The notes: generated by a model from the sequence alone, not told the origin. DNA of 64,000 nucleotides from Kiloniellales bacterium (GCA_028280455.1 JANQLT010000163.1:32143-96142); one strand, 5' to 3'. Shown: positions 8,090 to 17,455, numbered from the stretch's first letter. Numbers and translations: made by a program.

Positions 8090-9081
8090 TTGGCCTTCGC
8101 GGCGGCCGCTTCCTTGGTCAGCAGGGCGACGAAGTCCGGGAACTTGCCTTTCCAGGACTCGTAGACCGCGGCCGTGGCGTCGACGAAGGGCTGCTTGTCG
8201 ACCTCCTGGAAGTTGCCGCCTTCCTGCTTGATGACGGTGACCAGGCGCTCGTTGTCGATCAGGTTGCGGCCGCGCTGATACCAGCCGGCTTCGGCGACGG
8301 CCCGGCCGACGGCGTCGCGGTGCGCGTCGGAGAGGCCGTTCCACCAGGCGGCGTTGGCGATCAGCGGCGTGCCCTCGTACTTGTGGCCGGTCATCGAGAT
8401 GTGCGTGGTGATCTCGTGCAGCTTGGCCGAGTGGATGTTGGTGAGCGGGTTCTCCTGCGCCTCGAAGGTGCCGGTCTTCAAGGCGGTTGGCAACTCGCTC
8501 CAGGCCAGGGGCGCCGGGTTGGCGCCGAGGGCCTTGAAGATGTCGAGGGTCATGGGATCCGGGGGCGTGCGGATCTTCAGGCCCTCGACATCGGCAGGCG
8601 ACTTGATCGGGCCATCGACGGTGGTGATGTGGCGCACGCCGTTGTCCCACCAGCCGATGATCACGAAGCCCTTCTTCTCGGCGCGGGCGGAGAGCTCGGC
8701 GCCGACCGGTCCGTCGAGCGTGACCCAGGCGTCGGGCAGCTCGTTGAAGAGGAAGGGCAGGCCGAGGGTCGCCACCTCGGGCACCACCTGCGAGAAGGCG
8801 CCCTGGGAGTTGGCGGTCATCTGGATAGTGCCGACCTTGACCGACTGGATCATCTCGGCGTCGTCGCCCAGGCTGGCGGAGCCGGCGACGTTGACGGTGA
8901 TGTCGCCGCCGCTGTAGCGCTCGACCAGCTCGGCGAACATCTCGGCGGCGTCGGAGCGCGGGTTGCCGGGATTGGCGCCGTGGGCCAGGACGATCTCGTC
9001 GGCTGCGGCGACGCCGCTGCCCATCAGCAGCGCCGCGGCGGCGATGGCCGTTAGCCTCCGGCCGGATCTGCTCGTCGTCAT
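8086..9081 (-). CDS. TRAP transporter substrate-binding protein (DctP type)
   Basis: A 331-residue periplasmic protein. The ATG at 9081 follows GGGAGGAG at proper spacing and gives a clear signal peptide (basic MTTSRSGRR, hydrophobic AIAAAALLMGSG, cleavage after VAAA). The mature part begins EIVLAHGANPGNPR, with later family blocks GLKIRTPPDP and TGTFEAQENPL, where DctP proteins place the substrate-carboxylate arginine. It is transcribed after the transketolase pair. The substrate is therefore probably a sugar acid, polyol acid or other carboxylate fed to transketolase, but the exact ligand cannot be read from sequence. Confidence 0.93.
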   Translation of the reverse strand: MTTSRSGRRLTAIAAAALLMGSGVAAADEIVLAHGANPGNPRSDAAEMFAELVERYSGGDITVNVAGSASLGDDAEMIQSVKVGTIQMTANSQGAFSQVVPEVATLGLPFLFNELPDAWVTLDGPVGAELSARAEKKGFVIIGWWDNGVRHITTVDGPIKSPADVEGLKIRTPPDPMTLDIFKALGANPAPLAWSELPTALKTGTFEAQENPLTNIHSAKLHEITTHISMTGHKYEGTPLIANAAWWNGLSDAHRDAVGRAVAEAGWYQRGRNLIDNERLVTVIKQEGGNFQEVDKQPFVDATAAVYESWKGKFPDFVALLTKEAAAAKAK

Positions 9082-9158
9082 AGGGTTCTCCTCCCATCTC
9101 GTTGTTGGGCCCGGCGCTCGCCTGCCGGGCGCGGTTCGGCGGTCGTGCCGCCCTGGAG

Positions 9159-10208
9159 TCACGCCTCGCTTCGCAGGCTCTCGCGCAGGCGCTGCGCGAT
9201 GCCCGCGCCGTCCATGCCGTAGTGCCGATAGAGGTGGGTCGGCGGCCCGAGAATCGAATAGCTGTCGGGCAGGCCGATGCGGGTCACCTTGGCGCCGACG
9301 CCGTGGTCGGCCAGCACGTCGGCGACCGCGCTGGCGAAGCCGCCGGTGACGTTGTGCTCTTCGGCGGTGAAGAGGCGGCCGTGGCGCTTCGCCGCCTCGA
9401 GGATCGGCGTCTCGTCGATCGGCCGGATCGAGTACATGTCGAGCACCTCGACCTCGATTCCCTCGCGGGCGAGCAGCTCAGCCGCCTCCAGCGCGAAGGC
9501 GACCTCGACGCCGATCGCCAGGATGGTGGCGTGCTTGCCCTCGCGCAGGCGGTTCGAGCCGCCGATCCGCCAGGCCGGCGGCTCGGCATAGACCGGCGTC
9601 TCCCGGCCGCGGCCGCAGCGGAAGTAGATCGGCCCCTCGTGGTCGATGGTGGACGTGAGCGCCGCCTCGATGGCGTTGGCGTCGCAGGGCGCCATCAGCA
9701 CCAGGTTGGCCAGGGCGCGCAGGGCGCCGATGTCCTCGTTGCAGTGGTGCGAGGTGCCGTAGAAGCCCATGGCGATGCCCGAGTGGGTGCCGACCAGGCG
9801 GACCTTGAGGTTCGGGTAGCAGATGTCGTTGCGGATGTTCTCCAGGCCCATCAGGGCGAGGAAGAAGGAGTAGTTGGAGATCACCGGCAGCCAGCCCGTG
9901 GTGGCCAGGCCGGCGGCCGCGCCGATCATGTTCCGCTCGGCGATGCCGAAGTTGAAGTAGCGCTCCGGGTAGCGGCGGCCGAAATCGACGACCTGGGTCG
10001 GCCGGCCGAGGTCGGCGGTGCAGACGACGATGTCGTCGTGGCCCCGCTCGGCCAGCTTGATCAGCGTGCGGCCGGTCGAGAGCTGGGTCGAGAGCGCCAG
10101 CGAGCCGGCCATGTCCCAGGACGTCGCGTCGAAGTCGAGGGTGACGGTGCTGTCCTCGGGAATTGTCCGCGCCCGGCTGCGCTCGTCGTAGAGGTCGGTC
10201 GCGCTCAT
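9159..10208 (-). CDS. Transketolase, C-terminal subunit
   Basis: A 349-residue protein equal to the pyrimidine-binding and C-terminal domains of transketolase. FNFGIAERNMIGAAAGLA holds the conserved glutamate that activates thiamine diphosphate, and the C-terminal domain carries MYSIRPIDETPILEA. The ATG at 10208 overlaps the stop of the N-terminal subunit (ATGA), so the two halves are translationally coupled and should form one enzyme. Split transketolases next to a dehydrogenase and a TRAP system occur in several pentose, apiose-like and sugar-acid pathways; which one applies here is open. Confidence 0.93.
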   Translation of the reverse strand: MSATDLYDERSRARTIPEDSTVTLDFDATSWDMAGSLALSTQLSTGRTLIKLAERGHDDIVVCTADLGRPTQVVDFGRRYPERYFNFGIAERNMIGAAAGLATTGWLPVISNYSFFLALMGLENIRNDICYPNLKVRLVGTHSGIAMGFYGTSHHCNEDIGALRALANLVLMAPCDANAIEAALTSTIDHEGPIYFRCGRGRETPVYAEPPAWRIGGSNRLREGKHATILAIGVEVAFALEAAELLAREGIEVEVLDMYSIRPIDETPILEAAKRHGRLFTAEEHNVTGGFASAVADVLADHGVGAKVTRIGLPDSYSILGPPTHLYRHYGMDGAGIAQRLRESLRSEA

Positions 10209-11056
10209 GGCATCAGACCCTTCTCGATCTCGGCCAGGGCGCGGGCCTTGTCGGCCGGGCCCAGGAAGCCGAGGTGCCATTGCCAGGTGCCTTCCATGAA
10301 GCTGACGCCCTTGCCGGCCACGGTGTCGGCCAGCACCACGCTCGGCCGACCGTCCGGCCGGTTCAGCGCCTCGTCGAGGGCCGCGAAGGTGCGGCTCAGG
10401 TCGTGGCCGTCGGCCAGCTCCAGCACGCGCCAGCCGAAGGCGCTCCACTTGGCCTCCAGCGGGCGGGTATCCATGATCTCCGCGGTCTCGCCGTCGGAGC
10501 CGACCTTGTTGATGTCGACGATGCCGACCAGGTTCTCGAGGCCGTAGTTCGGCGCCGAGATCGCCGCCTCCCAGACCTGGCCCTCGGTCATCTCGCCGTC
10601 GCCCATCAGGCAGACCACGCGCGCCGGCGAGCCGCGCCGCTTGAGCCCGGCGGCCATGCCGACGGAGACCGAGAGGTTGTGGCCGATGGAGCCGGAGGAG
10701 AAGTCGACGCCCGGCACCTTGACCATGTCGGGGTGGTCGCCGAGCGGGCTGCCGAGGCGCGTGTAGTCCTTCAGCCAGTCGGTCTCGAAGAAGCCCAGGT
10801 CGGCCAGCACGGGATAGAGCGCGATGGCGGCGTGGCCCTTGCCCATGGTGAAGCGGTCGCGGTCCGGCCAGCGCGGCTCGTCCGACTTGACGTGCAGCAG
10901 GCGGTAGTAGAGCACCGCCAGGAGCTCGGCGATCGAGAAGGCCGAGCCGTAGTGGCCGGAGCCGCAGACGTCGGTCTGCTCGACGACGGCGCGCCGGATC
11001 AGCTTGGCCTTCTCGGCGAGCCTATCGTTGCTGGCTTCGTGCGGCGGTCTCGGCAT
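10205..11056 (-). CDS. Transketolase, N-terminal subunit
   Basis: A 283-residue protein equal to the thiamine-diphosphate-binding half of transketolase. Visible blocks are the CGSGHYGSAFS loop near residue 31, MGKGHAAIALYPVLA, SSGSIGHNLSVSVGMA, and the cofactor motif GDGEMTEGQVWEA...N in the middle of the protein. It lacks the second half, which the next gene supplies. It lies 24 bases after the SDR gene in the same operon. Confidence 0.93.
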   Translation of the reverse strand: MPRPPHEASNDRLAEKAKLIRRAVVEQTDVCGSGHYGSAFSIAELLAVLYYRLLHVKSDEPRWPDRDRFTMGKGHAAIALYPVLADLGFFETDWLKDYTRLGSPLGDHPDMVKVPGVDFSSGSIGHNLSVSVGMAAGLKRRGSPARVVCLMGDGEMTEGQVWEAAISAPNYGLENLVGIVDINKVGSDGETAEIMDTRPLEAKWSAFGWRVLELADGHDLSRTFAALDEALNRPDGRPSVVLADTVAGKGVSFMEGTWQWHLGFLGPADKARALAEIEKGLMP

Positions 11057-11080
11057 CGGCGGTCGTCCTCTCCTCTCGCG

Positions 11081-11827
11081 TCAGTGGATGTGCATGCCGC
11101 CGTTGACGTCGATGGTCGCGCCGGTGACGTAGGCGGCGAGGTCGGACGCCAGGAACAGGCAGATGTCGGCGACGTCTTCCGGCTGGCCGACGCGGCCGAG
11201 CGGGATCCCCTTGAGGATCTCGGTCTTGCGCTCGGCGGTCAGCAGGCCGCCGGTGATGTCGGTCTCGATCAGCCCGGGCGTCACGGCGTTGACGCGGATG
11301 CCGTGCGGCCCGAGCTCGCGGGCCATGGCGCGCATCAGGCCGAGGATGCCGGCCTTGGCGGCGCTGTAGTGGGGCCCGCCGAAGATGCCGCCGCCGCGCT
11401 GCGCCGAGACGCTGGAGACGCAGATGATCGTGCCGGCCTTGCGGTCCTTCATCGCCGGCACGACGGCCTGGGAGAGCTGCAGGGTGCCGCGCAGGTTGAC
11501 CCCGGTGACGGCGTCGTAGTCGCCCGGCGCGATGTCCAGCAGCTTCAGGGGCTGGGTGATGCCGGCGTTGTTGACCAGGATGTCGATCGGGCCGAGCCGC
11601 CCGGCGATGGTCTCGACGGCCGCGCGGCAGGCCTGCGGGTCGACCACGTCGCAAGCCAGGCCGAGGTGGCCTTCGCCGAGGCTCTCGGCGGCCGCTGCGG
11701 CGGCGCTGTCGTCCAGATCCAGGATGGCGACCTTGGCGCCGCGGGCCGCCATGGCGCGGGCGGTCGCCAAGCCGATGCCCCGTTTCGAGGCCGCGCCGCT
11801 GATCGCGGCAACCTTGCCGTCGAGCAT
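11081..11827 (-). CDS. SDR-family NAD(P)-dependent oxidoreductase
   Basis: A 248-residue classical short-chain dehydrogenase. The cofactor-binding TxGxxxxG-type motif reads SGAASKRGIG near residue 10, NNAG follows in VNNAGITQPL, the catalytic serine is in CVSSVSAQRGG and the Tyr-x3-Lys is in HYSAAKAGIL. It ends VTGATIDVNGGMHIH. It is the first gene of the operon SDR, transketolase N, transketolase C, DctP, DctQ, DctM. The likely role is to oxidise a polyol or hydroxy-acid to the ketose that transketolase cleaves (inference from context). Confidence 0.92.
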   Translation of the reverse strand: MLDGKVAAISGAASKRGIGLATARAMAARGAKVAILDLDDSAAAAAAESLGEGHLGLACDVVDPQACRAAVETIAGRLGPIDILVNNAGITQPLKLLDIAPGDYDAVTGVNLRGTLQLSQAVVPAMKDRKAGTIICVSSVSAQRGGGIFGGPHYSAAKAGILGLMRAMARELGPHGIRVNAVTPGLIETDITGGLLTAERKTEILKGIPLGRVGQPEDVADICLFLASDLAAYVTGATIDVNGGMHIH

Positions 11828-11890
11828 CGATCCTCCCTGGTCGCGGACGGGGGCCTTCGTGAGGAGGTGAGGGTCGCCCGGCCGGTGCTT

Positions 11891-11904
11891 CTTGCTTGCT
11901 CAAG
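11891..11904. promoter_or_regulatory. Candidate LysR operator between SDR operon and lysR gene
   Basis: CTTG and CAAG form an inverted repeat six bases apart in the 150-base divergent promoter region. LysR proteins usually bind such dyads between their own gene and the target operon. The repeat is short, so support is limited. Confidence 0.3.
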
Positions 11905-11977
11905 AGCTAGGCCGCGGCGCTTTCCAGGACAAACGCGAAGTTCTACTCTTTAGATGAAGGAATTTCAGGAGTCGCCG

Positions 11978-12901
11978 ATGCCCATGCGTCCCACCATGCG
12001 CGGCCTGACCGCCTTCGATGCCGTGATGCGGACCGGTAGCTTCGCGGCAGCGGCGAGCGAACTCAACATCACGGCCTCGGCGGTTTCCCACAGAATCAAG
12101 GCCCTGGAGAGCTATCTGGGGCTGTCACTGTTTAATCGAGTTCATCGACAGGCGACCCCGAGCGAGGCCGCCGTCGAGTATCACGGGCACATCGGCCGGG
12201 CCTTCGCCGACATCGAGCGGGCCACCGTCCGGCTGGTCTCGATGAGCCGCGAGGACGCGCTTTTCGTCCATGCCGCGCCGACCTTCGCCACCCAGTGGCT
12301 GATGCCTCGGCTCAGCGGTTTCTTCCAGGCGCATCCCGAGCTTGATGTCCGGGTCACCGCGACGCCGCAGCCGGCCGACCCGGAGAAGGACGACATCGAC
12401 GTCGACATCCGCTACGGCGACCGCTACGGGCCGGGCATCGTCGCCGAGCCGCTTTGCGAGGAGCAGGTTCTGCCGCTGGTCAGCCCGGCCCTGCTGTCGG
12501 AGGGCGGCCCGCGGGGCCTCGACCTGCTGCAACGGGAGACGCTGATCCACTCGACCAAGTGCCTGGTGCAGTGGTCGGACTGGCTGGCGCGCTTCGCCCC
12601 GTCGCTGGCGCTCGACCTCTCGCGCGGGCCGAAGTTCGACCGCTCCTTCCTGTCGATCGGCACGGCCAAGGACGGCCTCGGCGTCTGCCTGGAGAGCACG
12701 CTGCTCACTTTCCACGATCTCGAAAGCGGCGCCCTGCTGCCGCTCTTCGGCCAGCAGGGAATCCCGATCAAGGCGCACTACCTGGCGGTGCCGCGCCACA
12801 AGCAGGGCCTCGAGAAGATCCGGCATTTCCGGCGCTGGCTGCGCGCGGAGCTGGAGCGCGCCTCGCACTGGGTCACGCCGCTGCTCGCGGACAGCCGCTA
12901 G
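11978..12901 (+). CDS. LysR-family regulator (GcvA-like) of the transketolase/TRAP operon
   Basis: About 307 residues. The winged-helix domain at the N-terminus reads LTAFDAVMRTGSFAAAASEL with TASAVSHRIKALE as recognition helix; the C-terminal part has the GcvA-like effector domain (WLMPRLSGFFQAHPELDVRV). The ATG at 11978 is preferred because CAGGAG precedes it; an in-frame ATG at 11954 would add eight residues. It is divergent from the SDR operon, the standard arrangement for LysR control. Its stop overlaps the end of the DUF1343 gene by four bases on opposite strands. Confidence 0.9.
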   Translation: MPMRPTMRGLTAFDAVMRTGSFAAAASELNITASAVSHRIKALESYLGLSLFNRVHRQATPSEAAVEYHGHIGRAFADIERATVRLVSMSREDALFVHAAPTFATQWLMPRLSGFFQAHPELDVRVTATPQPADPEKDDIDVDIRYGDRYGPGIVAEPLCEEQVLPLVSPALLSEGGPRGLDLLQRETLIHSTKCLVQWSDWLARFAPSLALDLSRGPKFDRSFLSIGTAKDGLGVCLESTLLTFHDLESGALLPLFGQQGIPIKAHYLAVPRHKQGLEKIRHFRRWLRAELERASHWVTPLLADSR

Positions 12902-14112
12902 CTGGCGGGTCGGTAGCGCAGGAAGCGCTCGCGCTCTTCGCGCCAGGACTCCTCGTCCGGCGTCGCCAGCGCATCGAGATCCGCGGGCGTGGCGCCGGCG
13001 TCGTCGACCCAGTCGCGCAGCAGCGGGCCGCCGTTGATGACGTCGATGGCCAGCTTGTCGTTCTCGTATTCGTAGGGGAAGTCGCGCCACAGCGGGTAGT
13101 CCGGCCGGAGCGCGCGCAGCGCCTTGAAGGCGAGGGCCTGGAGGCGCCAGGGCCGGAAGGCCTCGTGGTCGTAGCCCGGGCCCTCGGTATGGATTTGCAG
13201 GCCGTGACAAAGCGCGCCGACGTGCTTGTGGAAGGTCGGCTCGAACCAGCAGTCGCGCAGGCGGCAGCCGGCCAGCCAGTCCGGTGCCAGCTCCTGCATG
13301 CGCGCGAGCAGGGCGCGGGCGTCGATGTCCGGCGCGCCGAAGAGCTCCAGCGGGCGCGTGGTGCCGCGGCCCTCGGAGAGCGTGGTGCCTTCGAGCATGA
13401 CCGTGCCGGCGTAGGCGCGGGCCATCCAGAGGTTCGGTGCGTTGGGGCTGGGGTTGATCCAGTCCCTGATGCCGAGCGGCCAGCCGTGGCCCGGCGCCGC
13501 CTGCGGGTTCCAGCCCTGCATCTCGACGACGCGATAGTCGAGATCGAGGCCGAGCGTCGCGACGAACCAGGCGCCCAGCTCGCCGAGCGTCAGGCCGTGG
13601 CGCATCGGCAGGGGGCCGGCGCCGACGAAGGACTCCCAGCCCGTGCGCAGGCGCAGGCCCTCGACGGGCCGGCCGACCGGGTTGGGCCGGTCGAGGACCC
13701 AGACGGCCTTGCCGTGCCGGGCGGCCGCTTCCAGGACGTAGCGCAGGCTGGTGACGAAGGTGTAGATGCGGCAGCCGAGGTCCTGCAGGTCGACCAGCAG
13801 GACGTCGAAGCGCTCCATCATGGCATCCGTCGGCCGCCGCACCTCGCCGTAGAGCGAGAAGACCGGGATGCCATGCAGCGGATCCTGGTAGTCCGGCGAC
13901 TCGATCATGTTGTCCTGCTTGTCGCCGCGCAGGCCGTGCTGCGGCCCGAAGGCGGCCGTCAGATCGATGTCGTCGAGGGCCGCCAGGGCGTCGAGCGAAT
14001 GCGTCAGATCCTGCGTCACCGAGGCAGGGTGAGCGAGCAGGGCGACGCGCCGGCCTTGCAGGGGCCCGCGCAGATCCGGCTCGGCGAGGAGGCGATCGAT
14101 GCCGAAGATCAT
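12898..14112 (-). CDS. DUF1343 / NamZ-like exo-N-acetylmuramidase family protein
   Basis: A 404-residue protein of the DUF1343 family, whose characterised member NamZ removes terminal N-acetylmuramic acid from peptidoglycan fragments. Family blocks seen are AAFGPQHGLRGDKQDNMIES near residue 55, LVDLQDLGCRIYTFVTSL, VLDRPNPVGRPVEGL and LSEGRGTTRPLELFGAP. No signal peptide is visible, so it would act inside the cell, for example in muropeptide recycling. It follows the ACC deaminase gene by 24 bases on the same strand and may be cotranscribed, though no functional link is evident. Confidence 0.88.
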   Translation of the reverse strand: MIFGIDRLLAEPDLRGPLQGRRVALLAHPASVTQDLTHSLDALAALDDIDLTAAFGPQHGLRGDKQDNMIESPDYQDPLHGIPVFSLYGEVRRPTDAMMERFDVLLVDLQDLGCRIYTFVTSLRYVLEAAARHGKAVWVLDRPNPVGRPVEGLRLRTGWESFVGAGPLPMRHGLTLGELGAWFVATLGLDLDYRVVEMQGWNPQAAPGHGWPLGIRDWINPSPNAPNLWMARAYAGTVMLEGTTLSEGRGTTRPLELFGAPDIDARALLARMQELAPDWLAGCRLRDCWFEPTFHKHVGALCHGLQIHTEGPGYDHEAFRPWRLQALAFKALRALRPDYPLWRDFPYEYENDKLAIDVINGGPLLRDWVDDAGATPADLDALATPDEESWREERERFLRYRPAS

Positions 14113-14136
14113 AGCCGCTCCGCACCCGGCAACACG

Positions 14137-15153
14137 TCATCCCTCCTTGAACGAAGACGAGTAAGCGCTCAGCGCCGGGACGCCGCCGAGATGGATGTAG
14201 AGCAGCTTCGTCCGAGGCGCGAACGCGCCCCGCCGGACCAGGTCGACGAGCGCTTGCAGCGACTTTCCCTCATAGACGGGATCCGTGACCATCCCCTCGA
14301 GCCGGGCGCCGAGACGGATGGCCTCCAGCGTTTCGTCCGACGGCACGCCGTAGGCAGGATAGGCATAGTCTTCCAGAAAGGTGATGTCGGACTCCTCGAT
14401 GGGCTGGGGCAGGTCGATCAAGTCGGCCGTGCGCTCCGCGATCTGTCGAACCATTGCCTTCGTGTCCCCCGGGCGGGCCGTGACGTCAATGCCCAGGACC
14501 TGCGAGGATCGCCCGTCCTGCTTGAAGCCCACGACCATGCCCGCTTGCGTGCTTGCGGAGGCGGAAGCTACAACGATGCTGTCGAACGCGACGCCCAGTT
14601 GGCTTTCCTGCGCGCGCAGCTCCTCGGCAAAGCCTACGTAACCCAGGCCACCCAGTCGATGGTCCGACGCACCGGCCGGGATCGGGTAGGGCTTGCCGCC
14701 CTCGCGGCGAACATCATCTATGGCCTTCTCCCAGCTCTCCTTGATGGCGATGCTGAAGTCCTCTTTCGAGAACAGAACCTCTGCGCCCATGATGCGCGAG
14801 AGTTGGACGTTACCGACGCGATCGTAGACGGCGTCGTGCCATTCGACCCAGCTTCCTTGGATCAGCCGGCATTTCAAGCCTAGCTTGGCCGCCACCGCGG
14901 CGACCTGGCGGGTATGGTTGGACTGCACGCCGCCGATCGACACCAGGGTGTCCGCCTCCGAGGCCAGGATGTCCGGCACGAGGTACTCGAGCTTGCGCAA
15001 CTTATTGCCGCCGAAGGCGAGGCCGGAGTTGCAGTCTTCCCGCTTGGCCCAGATCTCGATCGCGCCGCCGAGAGCCTCTGACAGGCGCGGCAAGGGCTCC
15101 AGCGGCGTGGGGCCGAAGGTCAGCGGATAGCGCTCGAATCGCTCGAGGTTCAT
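14137..15153 (-). CDS. acdS: 1-aminocyclopropane-1-carboxylate (ACC) deaminase
   Basis: A 338-residue PLP enzyme of the tryptophan synthase beta fold. The PLP lysine is K51 in [10 protein letters not shown]. The residues that separate true ACC deaminases from D-cysteine desulfhydrases are present: glutamate in [10 protein letters not shown] and leucine in [12 protein letters not shown], with the active-site tyrosines in [12 protein letters not shown] and VYEG. ACC deaminase opens the ring of the plant ethylene precursor to 2-oxobutyrate and ammonia. The gene starts seven bases after the HpaB/AbfD-like gene and is probably cotranscribed with it under the divergent TetR regulator. That partner is unusual for acdS, which often stands beside an Lrp-type regulator. 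Confidence 0.92.
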   Translation of the reverse strand: MNLERFERYPLTFGPTPLEPLPRLSEALGGAIEIWAKREDCNSGLAFGGNKLRKLEYLVPDILASEADTLVSIGGVQSNHTRQVAAVAAKLGLKCRLIQGSWVEWHDAVYDRVGNVQLSRIMGAEVLFSKEDFSIAIKESWEKAIDDVRREGGKPYPIPAGASDHRLGGLGYVGFAEELRAQESQLGVAFDSIVVASASASTQAGMVVGFKQDGRSSQVLGIDVTARPGDTKAMVRQIAERTADLIDLPQPIEESDITFLEDYAYPAYGVPSDETLEAIRLGARLEGMVTDPVYEGKSLQALVDLVRRGAFAPRTKLLYIHLGGVPALSAYSSSFKEG

Positions 15154-15160
15154 GGCCGCC

Positions 15161-16717
15161 TCAGTGGTCGTGGGTTTCGAGCGCTGGACTGAGCGACCTG
15201 TCGGCCTGAACCCGGTCGGGCACCTGACAGCCAGTCACGCAGCAACGCCCCGGCTGCTTGGACACGCGCTCGCCTACGTCCAAGACGCCACGGTCGAGCA
15301 GACGATCGACCAGATCGACGCGCTCCATCACCGGATAGTTCCGCCAGATCTCCCGCTTCATGGCCTCGGGCGAGCCGCCGCCATGGAGCGAGATGATCGA
15401 GTACCAGCCCCCCTGGTGCGACGCCGTGAGGTCCTCGATCAGACGCGAGACTTCGAGGCGCTTCTCCGCGGGAAAGTCGGATCTGCCGCCTAGGACCTCT
15501 GACAAGGCGGCGCGCGTCTCGGGATTGTGGTCCTCGTCCGGTCCGGGCAGGGCCACGATCATGCCGCCCGAGACGTAGTGAGCGACCCGGTGCATGTCGT
15601 AGATCTTGGTGGCCAGAAGCAGTTTGCCGATGTTGGAGAACACCGGGTCCGGCATGACCGAGCCGGCCGGATCGGCCGTGCAGTAGACGGATGCCGCGAT
15701 CCCGCAAGCGAAGAAGCTCTCGGTGATGGTGATGAGCTCGACCATGGCGTCGCGTATGTGTCCGTGCCGGCCGATGTCCAAGCCGTTGGCTTCGCTGACC
15801 AGCGCGCCGGCACCGATCAGCAAATCACCGAAGCCCGCCCGCGCGCCGATGCAGGAGTGACGGTGGTGCGTCGCATAGGACGTCGTCAGGAAGCCGCCTT
15901 CCTCGCACTCGCCGTCCAGAAAGACGCAGTCGTTCGGCACGAAGACGTCTTCGAAGATCACCACGCCCGTCGACTGACCGAACTTCGCCGAGAACTTGGC
16001 GGCGGCCTCGCGGGGGCGTCCGGCCGGGCGGGTGACGATTGTCACGCCCTCGGCATCGACCGGCACGGCACAGCAGACGGCGAAGGCCGCATCTTCCGGT
16101 CTGTGCGTGCGGCAGGGCATGACCAGAAACTCATGCATATAGGGCGCGCCCGTGACGATCGCCTTGGTGCCGGAGATGACGATCCCATCCGGTCGCCGAT
16201 CCTTCACGTGCACGTAGACATCGGGGTTGGTCTGCTGGCCCGGGCGCAGCGATCGATCGCCCTTGGCATCCGTCATCGCGACCCCGAGGGTCAGGTCCTC
16301 GTCCTGCACGCGGTGCAGGTATCCGAGGAACCTATCGTGATAGTCCGTGCCCTGGGCGTCATCGGTTCGCTTCGTCGCCTGAAAGATCGCGTTGAGCGCG
16401 TCATGCGACAGGTAGCGCTGCGCGCAGCCGACTTCGCGGCAGACCAGGCGCGTGGCCTCCAGTTTCGTCAGCAGGTCTTCCGAGGTCTCGTTGATGTGCA
16501 ACATCCGATTGACGGTCTGGCCGGACGTGCCCTGTCGCGCGGTCAAGAGCGAGCGATGTGCTTCGTGGTGGGCGAAGTCATAGGTCGAGGCGACGGCGGC
16601 TATGCCCGGCTCCAGCAGCGGCTCATCCGCAACGCTCTCGATCCGTTCCCCGTTTAAGAAGACCCGAGGCGCGTAGCGGCGCAGCGAGTCCCGGTAGCCC
16701 TGTCCATCCAGCAGCAT
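15161..16717 (-). CDS. HpaB/AbfD-family flavoprotein, possibly lacking the iron-sulfur cluster
   Basis: A 518-residue member of the family that unites 4-hydroxyphenylacetate 3-monooxygenase (HpaB) and 4-hydroxybutyryl-CoA dehydratase (AbfD). The ATG at 16717 follows GGAGG; an in-frame TTG lies four codons earlier. Aligned by motif with AbfD, C98 ([14 protein letters not shown]) and H285 (HHRHSC) match two of the four cluster ligands. The positions of the second and third cysteines are Y102 and A292, so the usual [4Fe-4S] cluster is unlikely. FAD-dependent hydroxylation or dehydration of an acid or CoA ester is possible. It forms an operon with ACC deaminase and is divergent from a TetR gene. 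No flavin reductase (HpaC) lies nearby. Confidence 0.8.
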   Translation of the reverse strand: MLLDGQGYRDSLRRYAPRVFLNGERIESVADEPLLEPGIAAVASTYDFAHHEAHRSLLTARQGTSGQTVNRMLHINETSEDLLTKLEATRLVCREVGCAQRYLSHDALNAIFQATKRTDDAQGTDYHDRFLGYLHRVQDEDLTLGVAMTDAKGDRSLRPGQQTNPDVYVHVKDRRPDGIVISGTKAIVTGAPYMHEFLVMPCRTHRPEDAAFAVCCAVPVDAEGVTIVTRPAGRPREAAAKFSAKFGQSTGVVIFEDVFVPNDCVFLDGECEEGGFLTTSYATHHRHSCIGARAGFGDLLIGAGALVSEANGLDIGRHGHIRDAMVELITITESFFACGIAASVYCTADPAGSVMPDPVFSNIGKLLLATKIYDMHRVAHYVSGGMIVALPGPDEDHNPETRAALSEVLGGRSDFPAEKRLEVSRLIEDLTASHQGGWYSIISLHGGGSPEAMKREIWRNYPVMERVDLVDRLLDRGVLDVGERVSKQPGRCCVTGCQVPDRVQADRSLSPALETHDH

Positions 16718-16743
16718 GTCTGCCTCCAATTCAACGCTTGCTC

Positions 16744-16772
16744 ACAAGAATGAACAGTGTTAAATTTCTTGT
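16744..16772. promoter_or_regulatory. Candidate TetR operator in the divergent promoter
   Basis: ACAAGAA (16744-16750) and TTCTTGT (16766-16772) form a perfect 7-bp inverted repeat with a 15-base spacer, in the 75-base gap between the flavoprotein gene and the TetR gene. Centre spacing of about two helical turns suits a TetR dimer. Confidence 0.5.
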
Positions 16773-16792
16773 CAAGACGTTTAGGAATCGCC

Positions 16793-17455
16793 ATGAAAAG
16801 CCCGGCAAAGTCCACTCTTGCAAGCAGTCGGCGACGAGAGGCGGTCGCGGATTTGAAGCGTTCACTGATTCTCGAGGCCGCGCGCGCGGTCTTCGAGACC
16901 GAGGGTCTGGACGGCGCCAGTCTGCGGGCCATCGCCATGAAGGCCGGCTACACGCCCGCGGCTCTCTACACGCACTTCGCCTCGAAGGAGGAGATCTACG
17001 CGGAGCTGCTGGCCTCTTCCCTTGCCAAGCTACGGTCGCGGGTCGAAGACGCGGTCGCGGACGTCGAGGCGCCGGACAGACAGATCCGGGCCGCGGCTCT
17101 GGCGTTCTTCGATTTCTATGCGGAAAACCCCCGCGATCTCGATCTTGGCTTCTATCTGTTCCGGGGTGGCATGCGACCCCAGGGACTCGGGCGAGAGCGC
17201 GACGAGGCGCTCAACGGTGCCCTGGAGGCCACGCTAGCGCCCATCGGGAGAGCCGCAAGAGCCTCGGGCACAAGTGCCAAGGACTCGAGGCGCCTCATGG
17301 CGACGATTTTCGCGCACGCGGTAGGGCTGCTCTTGCTGACGCACACCCACCGGATACGGATGTTCGGCGTGGCGCCTCGTGCGGCAATGATCGCTTACTT
17401 GGAGGACGTCGTTCCCAAGACGGGCGGCAGAGTCGCGGTAAAGCCGTCGGCATGA
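16793..17455 (+). CDS. TetR-family regulator of the flavoprotein/ACC deaminase operon
   Basis: A 220-residue regulator. The helix-turn-helix is near residues 30-65: ILEAARAVFETEGLDGASLR, then AIAMKAGYTPAALYTHFASK, a classical TetR DNA-binding block. The C-terminal part is the ligand and dimer domain. The ATG at 16793 has an AGGA ribosome site; an upstream in-frame GTG (16757) would overlap the operator and is less likely. It is divergent from the HpaB/AbfD-like gene. Its last 61 bases overlap the antisense DOMON-like gene. Confidence 0.9.
   Translation: MKSPAKSTLASSRRREAVADLKRSLILEAARAVFETEGLDGASLRAIAMKAGYTPAALYTHFASKEEIYAELLASSLAKLRSRVEDAVADVEAPDRQIRAAALAFFDFYAENPRDLDLGFYLFRGGMRPQGLGRERDEALNGALEATLAPIGRAARASGTSAKDSRRLMATIFAHAVGLLLLTHTHRIRMFGVAPRAAMIAYLEDVVPKTGGRVAVKPSA

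Noticed and set aside
10163..14883. Very long plus-strand open frames (about 600 and 800 codons) opposite the transketolase, SDR, DUF1343 and ACC deaminase genes
   Set aside because: They are antisense to genes with clear motifs. Their composition (Arg, Gly, Ala, Val, Gln, His rich, low complexity) is that of GC-rich shadow frames, and no domain is visible.
15161..16717. Calling the flavoprotein a true 4-hydroxybutyryl-CoA dehydratase
   Set aside because: Two of the four expected iron-sulfur ligands appear substituted and no CoA-linked genes are nearby, so only the family is given.
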